In this document: one piece after another, positions 24,975-37,600 of the stretch
Position numbering within the stretch: position 1 is the first letter of the stretch
Layout: the number at the start of each line of letters is the position of its first letter
Assembly: GCA_005281725.1 (NCBI GenBank)
Contig: SSBO01000012.1
Coordinates: 16,804,084 to 16,868,083 of the forward strand
DNA from: Wuchereria bancrofti
Lineage: Eukaryota; Nematoda; Chromadorea; Rhabditida; Onchocercidae
Direction of reading: 5' to 3'
DNA: 64,000 nt
Translations under genes and position numbers: made by a program
Notes under the pieces: model-generated
Seen by the model: the letters and a program-made list of their open reading frames with translations, nothing else
What the model was told of the DNA's origin: nothing
Databases searched by the model: none

Positions 24975-27017
24975 TCTAGTTCAGATTTTTCTAGTAAGTA
25001 CAAAGTTCTTAAGCTAATCATGTATAATTCTGTGACAAAATTTTCAAACTTCGCAAACACTGAATAAAATCTCTAAAACCACTGAGTAATCACATTGTGA
25101 TCAGTGACTTTAAACGGTTAAGTCACTGAGCAACGCTGGTGTTCCTTATCAAAATTTACTGCATTAGCGAAAACTATTTTGCATAGCAAGAAAAAATACC
25201 TTAAAAATATTTGACAATCGAATATCAGCAATGTCAATCATAACTTTATCATCAGAATCCCAGCCTTACCGTAAAAAATTCTCATGTTTATGTCATCCTA
25301 TCACTTCATTTAATAAAGACTTCGAAGATGTGAAGTGATATTCATAAAAAGAAAGTCAGCAGATACGAAAAGACGGGATGTTGAAACCACCATTCTAATC
25401 AAAAATGGAAAAGTATAAGACAAAACTATCAATAACCAAAAGCATTCAAGGTGGTACATTCCTAAAGGAAGATAAGTTGAATATATGAAATAATACAACA
25501 ATAACCAAGTAATTTCGTTATTACCAATGGTGATTCAGTTAAGAAGTAAAATAGCACCGAATGCAAGAAATGGGAACAGCATTCCTCGACTTGCAACCAA
25601 ATCTGTAGCTTCATTTTCCAGGTTTAACTGGAGGAAATAGCGCAGGGAAAATTCATTGGACCACGAAAATTTTGTGGCTAGCAGCAACCAAATTTATTTT
25701 TTTGATCAAAATTCTGAAAGTAATTAGGACAGGTTTCTGTGTTAGTATATCAATATCGTAAATGGAAATTCTTCCTTTCCACAAACATTCTGGAATCAGA
25801 AATATAGTGTTAAAGGCTACAAAGAAATCAGACATTATTACCAAATTTAATTCGCTAATATCAATCAGTTTGTACCTTCACCATTTCATCGTCTTTCTAT
25901 GCTTTTTACTTAAATAAAGGAAGGATAATGGTATTTCAACTGTGCATCAAAGATGTAAAACTGGAAATAAAGGAAGAAAACTATAAAGAAAAGAGAAAAT
26001 TGACTGTATTAACTGATTAACGCACTAAAGAGTCAACTGCTAATAGCATCAACAGCCGTTATAATGAATGCATTAAATCATTAGGGAGAATGATAACAAA
26101 CTTACAAAACAATACTTAAAACAGACAGAATAACTTGAAGACCATAGTGTGTGATAACTAGAGATAAATAAAAAAGAGAAGCTAAATCAGCTATTAAAAA
26201 TGCGAAATTTAGACATAGTAACAGGTGCAGTTGCTTGTACCTTCAAGAAATCGGGCAAATTCAGCGATTCCGAATTGCTCTCATGCCTGAAACATAACTC
26301 TTCTAAAATTTCTGAAATCATGAAGAGGAGGTCGAAGTAATCTGAAAATTTTTAAAAAAATGAGAAAGCAAAAAAGTATCAACAAAATAATGTTAAGGCA
26401 AGAATGACCCTCAGATAGAAAAAAGGAACAAAATGAATTTGTAATGTACTAAGAAACTGCCATCTTAGTATAGCTTCAAGCCAAAAGATTATAAATAAAC
26501 TCCTTATAAACAATAAATGTTTGTGATTTTAGAAATATCGAGCTACAGGACCGTTATATAACAAAAAAGTAGCCAAAGGGAAAATAGTGCGGCTGTTGTG
26601 AATAGGAAAAAGTAAGGTTCCTTATTTTGGTGGATGAAAGTCGTTAAAACAATAGGACTTTATATCCAGAAAATTTTTGTTGCAGAAGAATTCATTTCAC
26701 GCAATTTCTACAGGTCGAATCTACTTAAAGAAGTTCACAGCGCACAGATTGGTAGTGTACTGAAGGTAATTTACTAACTTATGTCTAGAGATGATTCACA
26801 TTAATTGAAAGATAATTTATTGTCACTAGTTGGAAGAAATGATCACAATAACCTCTAATAGATGTTAAATTCCCACGGAAACATATTGTATCGTTATTCA
26901 AGAAATAAATTCTTGTTCACATTTAGAAGACAACTTATAACACCACCGCAGAAAGAGACTTTAATATATTCGGAATACTAAATACTACAAAGGGCTGCAA
27001 AATTGTTCAAAGACAAC
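24975..27017. other. Convergent intergenic region
   Basis: Holds the 3' ends of the EB gene (plus) and the SCHIP1 homologue (minus). TTTATT at 26816-26821 is a candidate minus-strand AATAAA for the latter. No further coding exon is supported; frames at 24833-25060 and 25310-25844 on the minus strand show no domain. Confidence 0.55.
25063..25068 (+). promoter_or_regulatory. Polyadenylation signal of the EB gene
   Basis: AATAAA lies 89 nt after the stop codon of the EB/deacetylase gene. Confidence 0.6.
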
Positions 27018-30000
27018 TTACTGTATCATATCTTCTATATCGACAAGCATCGAGTCCTGTTGCATATACAGCGAATCTTTTTCAACCAGTAGCCTCATTA
27101 ATTCCGCATTCTCTTCTATAAACAAAGCATAAGACAGCGAATAATCACTTTAAATAAACTACTGATGTTATTTTACTAATTGTAAAAATAAATACATTTG
27201 CGTTAATCGTTCAAGTCATGGAGTTTTATCGTCAAGAACAAATTTTTCGAAGATATTTCATTGATTAGCAAAGCCTTAAAAACATCTATAACTCCTCTAA
27301 GCAGCTCTCTCTTTTCATGGCTTACTACTTCCCTTAACTATAAAAAATGGTAACCATCCTTTCTAATGACATCTTCCCATCTCTTCAGGCCAATCCAACA
27401 AATTTGCACCACTTTTATCATTCCTTTCCATGGCAATAAATTAAAAAGAAAAATACCATTAATACGCTTGCTAATCTTTTCACTTATTTCGATGAGTTGT
27501 CGACGTGTCATTCTCGATAACTGCAACCTGAAAGCTGGATTCATATGCTTTCAAGTAGATTTTACAAAATTAAGGTTTTAAAAAATAAGAGGCGTTCTTG
27601 AAATGTATTTTAAAATGACATGATTCGGAGAAAATTAAAAAATTTCATTTCTAGAAGACAAAACAAAATTTTTTTTAATAACCTGGAAGCTTTCGGCGGT
27701 ATAGCTGTGGTAAATCGATTTGTGTTAATCTTCTCGATTTCCATCTGCATTCTCGCAGCCTGTTTTGCTTTCGCAAGCATCATTTTCGTCTCCTCTTCCA
27801 AGACTTGTCGTTTTTCTTCTGCATAATCAACAAAAAAAGTGCAATTGTACTTATCACGCCGCACAGGAATACACATGCTGAAGATAAGAGTGAAAGGGTT
27901 GTAAAACACACTCTATCTCCCGTCTTATTTTTCTATCTCATATCTGAAATAATGTGGTTTTAAAGGCAAATGGAACTATCTAGTCACAGACTGAAAACCC
28001 AATATTTAGTCTTTCTCTCATATCCCGAAATAATGAGATAAGTTTTTCTCCATGAATACCTCATCAAAAAAAAAATCACACAAGAAAATAAGCTCTGTGT
28101 CTTTGTAGCAAATTTCCGATGCCTAGGATAACAGGCATCGAAGGATCGACGAAGACAGTAATTTTTTTTACCAAGAATTTAGCCCTGTAAGCTGAATTTA
28201 TGCTCATAGGAATTTGACTTCTTGGCACTCATCTAACACTACACTGAATGCTAGAGACGAACCTGAATTGCCACTGTGATTCTTGCTGCCGACCAACCTG
28301 ACCACTAGTCACTCTCACAGAGAGTTTAATGTCTTAAATTTGAAGTGCAGCAAACGATCAATGAGAACTTGGACACTACATAAGACTTCAAAAATGACAA
28401 ACCAACCAAACAGAAGTTTACAGGAAGGAAATGACAATGAACTAAAACATTTATAGGGGAACAAACTAAATGTACGATGTTACTAATAAGCTGATAAGAA
28501 AAGCTTATTTATAAGTGTCAAAGATTTCATAAAAATAATAATGGAGTAAATAAGGAGGAAATCTAACTTATTTTGATTGAAAAAAAATGTGAAGCTTCAG
28601 GTACACATGACGTCAAATATTAACACTTCATGCAAGATATCTTAAAAATGGAAAAGAAGTTTCTCTGATAAAAAGTTACGATGTAGACCGATTTAATAAT
28701 TTGGAAACAATAATATATTCTTACTTATAGCTGATATAGCCTGACGTAACTGAGAAGCATTCAAATTGGAGCCATCGATTACCGAGCTTTGCAAATTCGG
28801 TGCAGATTTCGATTTTGGCATAGAAAAATCATCATCCGAACTTTCTTCCTCGTCTTCATCTTTCAGATCATTAATATAGCAAACCTAACAGATACATGAA
28901 AGTATGAAAAAATAAGACTGAAGTAGATCTTCGCAAATCAATTATAAAGAATTTGAAAGAATCTGTTACGGAATAAATTATTAGAATAATACGCAATATC
29001 ACCGAAAGGACATTTTTTAGAAAATCTGGGAAGAATAAACATTTTTTCATTTACGCAAAACCATATATTTCTTCTCGAAATTGTGAAAATTACTTGCAAA
29101 TTCGTGGCTGTCTGCAAGCGAAATCCTAGATTTGACTTCGCTGACCCCATGTAAACGCGTAGGGCTGGTTCTGCTATGTAATGGTCTACTTGAAGTGCTA
29201 AACGGCGACGTACCTGTTAAAAATCCACCACATTCATAGAAATTTTCAAATACGATGGAAAAAGGCAAAGAATTGTACAACGGGATCATCTGATGTATCA
29301 TTACACAATGATGATAAAAGTTTTCCAGTATCATTTGCCGATTCTATTTATTTAAGTTCTTTTTAGTTAATCACTAATGGATTTAAAATCAGACCAACTG
29401 AGTACTTGAAAATAATTTTTGCAGTGCAAAATTTTGTAACTCAATAAATAAAGCATAAAGAGAAGTGTCAGAGGTCAACTATTCTTGAAAACGTATAAAA
29501 AAATTACCTTTACATTACAAATATCATCACTAAGAAACTCAATCACATCAAGTTACAGCCAAAATTATGTTAACACTTAATCTGTATCTTAAAGATTTTT
29601 GTCTTTTGCAAACACCATTATTGTTTTTGTTTTAAAAGAAAGTATATCTAATTCAATTATAAAGAGATGCATTACAACAAAAGAGAAATCAAATATGAGC
29701 TTAAATCAATGGCAATATTTATTTCATGTTCCATTTTATAATCTGTAAACAGTGTTCTCAAAAAAATGGTATCATGCAGAACATATCAATGACTAAGGAG
29801 AGTGATATTAAAAATAATTTAGAAAAAAAATTAAAGTTAACCTGTTCACCAAGTAATTTCCTTTCCGTTATTAACCGTTCCTCTGCTGCGCAATTCAGTT
29901 TTTCTTCCAGCTTATTAAAATCCAGTTGTGGTAAGCATGTATCTAAATTACCTAACTCTTTGTCGATATATTCCCGTAAAGAAGCTTTATCATTTTTAAT

Positions 30001-30645
30001 GAAATTTTTAGATTTCCATGTACCAGGTATGCCGTGAAGGTGCCGTGATTCGGTCGTTCTTGCTCCACCTCGATTTACAGTGCTATTCCCAGTCGTCTCA
30101 TTCCGAAAAATTTCTTGAGCATCATTTAATTCATTGAAATGGTCAAGGTGATAGCTTGTTAATGTTAATGGGTTTTTTTTTGTCGAAAAATTCATGTTTT
30201 TCAATGAACTGGATTTCCCCAGCGAACTACATGGTTCTAAACTGTCTCTCGAGATTTGGTCTGAACTGGTATATTCAGATGATTTTCGATCTTGATAATC
30301 GAGTGATATATTCGATGGATGCACCAAATTATGCAGACCGAGAAAACTTGACGTCAAGTTTAAACTCTGAAGCGACAATTGTGAAGGATCTTCAGTAGTT
30401 GGTCTCGAAGTTGTACTAGACATTTCGAAGGAGTCCTCAGAACACGACGTAGATAAAGCTTGGTTGCCATCCAGAGTAAATGATTTGATGGATTCCAAGC
30501 TTGAACTATTGCTTTGCTGATCCAAGGAGCTTGAGCTTACACTTCCGATATGACGCGACTTTACTAAATTATGTAACAGTGACTTGGAGCACAGATTATG
30601 TTTCGATTCCGCATTGAACACTACCTCACCAGAACGCTGCCACAT
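27018..30645 (-). CDS. SCHIP1: SCHIP1 (schwannomin-interacting protein 1) homologue
   Basis: Six minus-strand exons in reading order: 30645-29842, 29213-29094, 28884-28725, 27818-27683, 27527-27466, 27115-27018. Phases close exactly and give about 459 residues (human about 487). The N-terminal half is Ser-rich and weakly conserved. The rest is colinear with vertebrate SCHIP1: a LEEKLN...ERLITERKLLGEQ segment, RLQTATNLQVCYIND followed by an acidic EDEEESSDDDF run, a coiled-coil segment (EEETKMMLAKAKQAARMQME), MTRRQLIEI, and the C-terminal block ENAELMRLLVEKDSL then DSMLVDIEDM. SCHIP1 proteins are cytoplasmic/cortical adaptors linked to merlin (NF2) and to axon initial segment or node scaffolds (known for vertebrates). 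The start ATG is the first in-frame methionine of the exon (MWQRSGEVVF); an upstream exon is possible. The stop TAA at 27020-27018 overlaps a donor-like CA/GTAAGT, so a longer C-terminus cannot be excluded. Confidence 0.9.
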
Positions 30646-30950
30646 TGTGTAGTGAATTTCGAATGAATAGAATGAATGCTGGTAACAACGGCAACAATAA
30701 AATAAATGGCACAAAGAAATGGAAATAAATAAAAAGGTCTAGTCTGTCTATCACAAAGTAGAAAAACAAGTTGAACAGCAAAAATCCGTTAGTTATCACG
30801 CTCAATTTCAGAACTGCCAGGGGAAGACAGAAATGCTTTTTTCTTCTCAATATCCCTCAGTTATCAATAAATAGGAAACGAACGGTTGTAGCCGTTGTTT
30901 TGTTAACAGGATTTACAGCAATAATCATTTATAGAAAAATTATACATCAC

Positions 30951-31051
30951 CAACTGTCATCCAACCGATCCATATCATCCATCAAAATTCTGACTTCACT
31001 ATTAGACTGACAACAGAAACGTTCCCTGTCCCAAATAATTAAACTCTCCAC
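30951..31051 (-). other. Candidate upstream exon of the SCHIP1 homologue
   Basis: On the minus strand a TTTTTGCAG acceptor and a GTGATG donor enclose a 101-bp open segment. It contains VESLIIWDRERF and an internal methionine leading MDDMDRLDD. It lies about 300 bp upstream of the first SCHIP1 coding exon. No phase-consistent join to 30645 was found, so it may be a 5' UTR or alternative first exon. Confidence 0.25.
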
Positions 31052-31229
31052 CTGCAAAAAGAATGCGAAATTAAAAAAAGCATTTTAGCTTGATAACAGC
31101 AGTATTGTCTCATATAATACAAATTTGAGTCAGCACTTACCTTCACAAACCCAAAAAATAAGTTAAACTTATATCTGAAGTAATAAAAGTTAATTCTTAT
31201 GCTGTTTGATATTACAAAAGTAGGATAAC

Positions 31230-31289
31230 AGTATATATATATATAATAACAATAATAATAATGATAATAATAATAATAGTATATATATC
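31230..31289. repeat. (TA)n/(AAT)n compound microsatellite
   Basis: TA units, then AAT units, then TA units again. They yield a spurious Tyr/Ile-rich minus-strand frame. Confidence 0.9.
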
Positions 31290-32839
31290 TACCCACTCAC
31301 TAACTTTGCGATTAATGGAATAAAATTCTTGAATGTATGGATGGATGAAAGAAATGCACGAGGGAAAAACAAATATGACAAAAGTGATGTCATTCATGAT
31401 AAGACTTTAACATTGATAGATGTATTTGGGAATAATTTTCTTGAAAGTGCTCGGAACTGTGTTGTATAGCTGGACTGCGCAAAACCATAAGATATTGATA
31501 AACATGTTATAACTTAAAAGTTTCAATTTTGTTCCTTCATCTCTTCCATCTTCTTGTTGTGATTGAGTAAATGCACATAGGATTAAATAGACAAACCAGA
31601 TGGATCAAGACATGGTTAAACTATTCAGACGGCAATCTAGAAATCTTGTTTCTAAATCATAATAGCACAAAAAGCCAAAAAACCATCAAGTATGGAATTT
31701 TATAAAAGGTGTTATTCCTGGTGAATCAAATAAGCTGTGTAATAATAACTCTAGATAAGTCAGTGGACAGGATAATAAATGAGATTACGGAGATAACTGG
31801 ATGCAAAATCACATCTAAACCGCATCTAAAAACCAGTCAACCACTGTTTGTACTATTCATAAATACTTTTAGTTGGAAGCAGCTCCTTAACAATGAACCA
31901 TCATCAGTGACGATCGATCGATATCATTTAGCTGCATATTACACCTCTTTTAAATTAGTTATATTAGTTTCGATTTAACTGAAACTAATTGCTATTTGGA
32001 GTGAGTGAATGCATATTCTTATACAAGTATCTTATGTAACAGAAAATCAGTAATGTTTTCGGTGTAAAGATGCTTATATATTACCGGAATTTTAATATCA
32101 AATAAAGGAAAATTTTTAGAATGATCAGTGTTAAGAGGACTCACTATTGTAGATGAAATAAGATTCTCCTCCGACTTGATACTGTACCCTTGAAAGACTA
32201 GTAATAAAAGGAATCAAAAACAAAATTAAGGTGTTGACAAACAATGGAAAGAATGTGTCAAGAAGGATCCAAGAAAGAGAAGCCTATATAAGGGTCATCT
32301 CAAACGTTGACTATCACGTCTTTTACCAAAACCTCTCATTTTTAAACGAAGGATAAAAATCAATTATCAAATATAGTATAGCCGTTGCAATGGCCAATCG
32401 GGTGCAAATTAGAACTGCTTACTGTACTGATATATTATGATCACCAAAGCAAAAACTAAAGAGAATATTGGAGTATGACCTCTCTAAACAAAATTTTACA
32501 TCGCCAAAATCCAAATTTCCCTCTACCCAAATTTAAATCCTTGAAAGTGCTGCGAACAGATATAAAAAAAGCTTCGGCACTGTAGCTGATAATATCAACT
32601 GAGATATAACTCTAACATTTTATCCTGAAACTGAGTTATTGATAGAGTGACAAAAATTATTTCCAAATTTTGTGACACAGCATTCGATCAAATAAAGTTA
32701 GAAAAATTCAAGGAATTCCGATTACTCCTTCACTGGTTAAACCTAATATTATTCCCAGGAGAAAGAGGAAGAATAAGGGCAACAGGTTTCATCGGTTAAT
32801 AAATGGAACCCTTGATTCACCTTATCTAATCAGCAACAG

Positions 32840-33324
32840 CAAGTTTCGTGTTAAAATGCTATTCAGTCCATTATATTCAAAATCTTTAACAACGAAATTT
32901 ATTCTGACAAATCAGCAAAATAATGATTCACTATGCTATCTTCAACTTGAAAGGTAAACACGAAGAAATCCAACTACCAACTCAATAGCGAAATCACAGC
33001 AACAATTTGATACGTGGTGAAATATCGTGGAGAATAATCGATGAAATGGGATTATCGAATTTGGAGAGGTACAAAATAAATGTAGTTACGAAAAATGAAT
33101 GTTCTCAGATTTCAGAAACTGCATAGTCATACTTTCTGTGGTCATGAATTTAATCAACATATTTGCAGTAGCGATACCAATGAATAATACGTGACAGGTA
33201 CAGCACACAAATTTGTCCTAATTAGGCATAAAGAACATATGATGATATGAATATTTAAGTGTATAAACTCGAATTCTAGCCTCAAGTTTCGTGTTCAAAT
33301 ACCTATTCAGTCCACTGAATTCAA
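32840..33324. repeat. Diverged direct repeat pair
   Basis: Segments of about 41 bp at 32840-32880 and 33283-33324 share CAAGTTTCGTGTT and TATTCAGTCCA in the same order with a few substitutions. Weaker similarity follows about 130 bp later in the first copy and nearer in the second (ACGTGGTGAAATATCGTGGA versus TGGTGGTATCGTGTATCACGG). This suggests a duplicated unit of about 440 bp, or two fragments of one mobile element. Confidence 0.55.
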
Positions 33325-34616
33325 GTTTCAATCTAAAATATTATATATACTACTGCCTGATAAAAAACAAATGTGGTGGTATCGTGTATCACGGAGAAAA
33401 CAAAATTCTAAAAACTCGTTCTCGAGGTTACTGTTCAACATGCTTTTTAAAATAAATACAAGTGTTATTTCAACACACACTCATTGTCGACTGATAGTTG
33501 TTTTTCAGAACAGCTTTTTAGAACTTACATTCCTGCAAATAATTGTGAATTTCAAGAAATTTATGAACTTAGTGCGTTGTAGGATTTCGAAAAAGGAATC
33601 AACGGCACAGAGATTTAGGAAAGTTGATTTCTGAAATATGGAAGGTAGTAAAGCTGCTAATCGAAAAATAAATAGAGGCTTTAAAATAAACGTCCAGAAC
33701 TCTCAATCAAGAGCGATAACATTACAAACTATTACAGCAGACCATCGCTGGTACATGAAATAGAGGACTTAAAAAAAGCAATTAATGGATAAAGTTGATT
33801 CAAATCATCAGATCAGATCAACCTTTGTTATTCTCATTACTTTGTTTAGAAGTACACTATAAGCGAAATATACATGTCAATTGCAGTTAATATAATGGAG
33901 TGCTAAAATTAAATCAAATGAACTTCAATTTGTAACTTCGAAATTGAAAATAAGAGGAAAAAATAAAAATTTATTGGAGCAGTTATTAGCAGTTAGTTCA
34001 TTTTCATGGACTAAACTGAGTCTACTGAATTTTAGACAGAAAAGAAGACATTTGCGGCTAAAAGACTGACGTGAACACCATGCATCGCCTATGACTTTTC
34101 AACATGCAAAAGCGAACCACGTCAAAGTAAATGATTCTGAATCTTCGAAGTCCCACAATAACTCTTCTTCTGAACTAATCCAGTCATGAACTTTTCAAGC
34201 CACATTTGTCGATTTTTCTGCATTCTTTGTACTCACTAGTAACTCTCAGGAAATAAGCATATAGTGGTAAGACACTCTGTGGTTGCATTAACGGAAAAAC
34301 ACTTAAGGTTCACCCTATGTCATTGTCAGGACTGTAAGGCTTCAAAAGCTTTTCGAAGTGCCCTACCAACTAAACCCCGAACCGAAATCCTCAACCTGAC
34401 AACGAATGACAAACCATATGAACTTATCGAGTCTCCTTTTGACGCGGTATCCCAACGAAGTACGTTAAATTCAGTTCTAATAATAATTTTCTCATTAAAT
34501 TGGTGCTTTACTGTTGTGGAATTCAAAACTTGAATTGAATTGATTCGAACCCTTACTATACTTTAAGGCAGTTAATTGGTCTTTCATTTTCTGGTAAAAG
34601 CACAGAGAGCACACCT

Positions 34617-37600
34617 ATGTACATCTGCTTACCCTCATCAGCATTAGTTGATGAATCACATGATAAATTACCACTGATACATCATTTCTCATTCTTCTTA
34701 ATGAAATTCCATTCAGCACGATGTCAAAGTAGTTTAATGCGGGAACAATTTCAAGGTATGGAACCAACTGATGGTAGTACCGCATGTATCACCTATTTCA
34801 CACCTCATCCTGAAGAATTGGTTGATGAATCAGTGGCATCAACTTCTGCTGGTATTTTCGGCAATCTTTTCAGTCGAATTTTCAAGCCATCCAAAGACAT
34901 CACTATAGCAAATAATGCCAGAGATACAACCACCATGTCGATATCATCGTCTGAAAGTTTCAAAACTTTCGATCCACCTAGGCATGATGATGTAGGAAAA
35001 GTGTCAGACATTTCTATGGGTAAAGTTTTTACTTTGACACGTATTACCTGTGTCTAAATTCCTTTTGCTTATTTTATTAACAATAGTTTATAATCCTTAA
35101 CTTTTTTCCTTTTTTCTTTTTTTCCTGTTTTCCCTACAGGAGGAAGACTGTACTCGTTTGCTTGACCGTTAATGCGGAAATTCCTGAGTGATTTATTTGG
35201 TTAACTTTTTTCTTCTAGCAATAAAAGCAAAAGTTATTTTCGCTGCTCGGATTTCACTTGTGATATATTCGGATACATTAAAATTACGACATATTGTAGG
35301 GCAATTTAGTAGATGTTTGTTTTTCATGTTTAGGGATTTTTAGAAAATGAAATTGGTGACACTGGTGGAAATTCAAAGGATGGAAATAGCAGTGATATTT
35401 TGGAACAGAGGAAAAGATCTTATATTCGTTTTGCTTCCATTTTCAAAGCGCGAAATCCTGGTCTTCTTGATTACGAAAGGTTAAGTTTATTAAAGTATCA
35501 CTATGTTTTTAGCAGTGATTTTCCGAAATAACATTTCGTAGTTTGCCAAGTTTTGTTACGGTGTGCATTCTTGTCTGATATTCATGGATTCACTTATAGG
35601 AGTAATTTTCGACGTTACTGGATGCCAGATTCAAGTGGACGGGAATGTTACGAATGTCAGGAACGTTTTACCGCTTTCAGAAGACGACACCATTGTCGTT
35701 TATGTGGGCAAATATTTTGTTCGAAATGTTGCGGTATCCAAGTCTCTGGATCATTATTAGGTCTGCTTGAATTATTTTTATTTCGATGTCTTATTTTAAA
35801 GCTGTTTGATTGAACATTGAAGACTGTGTAGAAATTTTACTAGTTTCATTTTACTTACTTTCACTTAGTTGTACATCCTGGTAATGAAGGCGTGCATATG
35901 TTAAAGAAGACATATGGTGGGCCTGCCCTCGAACTTTTTAATGTCGAACTAGTTAAACTGTCCGATCAGTTTGCTTCTATTTCGGTTTGCAGTAATTTTA
36001 ATTACATCCCTCTGATTTCAGTGACGTATGATCTGTTATTTTTGTTAGTTATGAGCCAGCTTTCATGAAAGATAGAAGTGAGTGCTACGTAGGATTATCA
36101 GACAGCTAATTTTAGAAAGAATCATAAGTTTCATAATCTGTTTTTTGCAGGTTATACGGGTGATTTAAGGTTGTGTACTTACTGTGCTGATATTGTAATT
36201 TCGAATTTGCCACAGGCAGAAACAAAATTAGAGGACGGGCCTAGTTCATCTGCTTGTGACCAAAAACTAAACTATGGAACGGACGTCTCAGTATCGACGA
36301 TTTTTGCAGGTTGAAATGTTTGTAGTTTGGTGAAGACTTGGTAATGAAATTTAATGAAAATTTAAGCCTTTTTAAGCTATGTAGAATGGAGTTTCTTGAA
36401 TTCTTTTGTTATATCAACATTCTGGTAATAGATTTAATTTTAAATTCTCAGAATTTTTTAAAAATGAAGCCGTTATTTATATGATTTTAGAATGAAATAT
36501 TCATACATTGCACTTTGTAGGTCCGGTATCTTGGTCACTGAATTCACCTATTATTGCGGATGAGAATAATGAGAATGGAACATCATTTCGATGTGCAGTT
36601 CCAAGAAAATCATCAGTGAAACTTGATACCCCTACTCAGCTTTCGGTAACGGAATTAGCCATATATAATTCAAATGTTCAGTATTCGGCTACTCATGATG
36701 TTGGCGATGATCTTGAACCGGAGTGGGTGAAAAATATTGAAATGACTGATAATGTGAAGCCGTTGGATTCATCAAATTTGGTTTGCTATTTGAGAAAATT
36801 AAAATGAAGAAAAAAACAACGATCTAAAAATTAAATCTTTTCTGATTTGGGAAAATATTCTGAGAATGGATAATTTTAAAAAGCTAGTAGCGTTGCAGTG
36901 GTTGTGTCAATTATGTTTTCTATGGAAAACGTTTTTCACACAATTCACCCAATTATAGGTGGTTTTTTAAATATTGCTAATGTCCTTTTAATTTTTATTT
37001 TTTAACGAAGGTTTTTTTAAGTTAATTTTAGAAGCACTATACTTAATCGAACTTACTACAGTTTCTTTCAGAAACTAGAATCTATGGATTACTCACACTC
37101 AACGTCACAAAAAGATGACATGAACATTGAAAATAGGTCAAACTTTCATGTTGCCGAACTAGATAATGAACAAATCGTAAGAAAAGCTTCACCATCGAAA
37201 GCAGAAAATGATGATCTTCGTTTCAATGAAACAATTGAAAGATGTTTTGAAATCCAGTCCGAAAAACTGATTTTACAACTTTTCAATCGTGAAGGATTGG
37301 ATCCGAAAGAGTTAGTTTGTTTCAATTTCTTACTGTGGCATTCATCTCCCTGGCATATTTAAATCTCATCTAAGGGAGCAGTTGATTGAATCTATTTCAT
37401 TCATTACTTATGGAGATGAAACATCCTGCCGATATTTTCATAAAACTCATTTAATAAGGAAAGATCATAAAATAAACTTCTAGGTGGTGGGAGATCATAT
37501 GGTCTGTAAGTCATGTCGTGTCGTCAATGGTTAAAGTCGATATGGAAGGACGAAAAAATGTTAATGTTATGAAGCATGCTCATATCAAAAATCTTCATGT

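Larger units (their letters stand above)
30646..34616. other. Divergent intergenic region with repeat debris
   Basis: Lies between the divergently transcribed SCHIP1 and PIKfyve genes, so it should include both promoters. Apart from a candidate exon, a microsatellite and a diverged duplication (listed separately), I see only short open frames. A frame of about 60 codons around 32180-32350 has no recognisable domain. The 32.1-33.9 kb stretch may be an old degraded repeat, but I could not identify a family. Confidence 0.5.

Noticed and set aside
27001..27020. Continuation of SCHIP1 beyond the TAA by splicing at CA/GTAAGT
   Set aside because: The nearest acceptor would leave an intron of about 22 nt, and no further SCHIP1-like sequence was found downstream.
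35869..36020. Possible exon between the two FYVE exons of PIKfyve
   Set aside because: Exons 35600-35760 and 36151-36309 join in phase to give the continuous FYVE zinc-ligand pattern; the intervening segment adds nothing recognisable.
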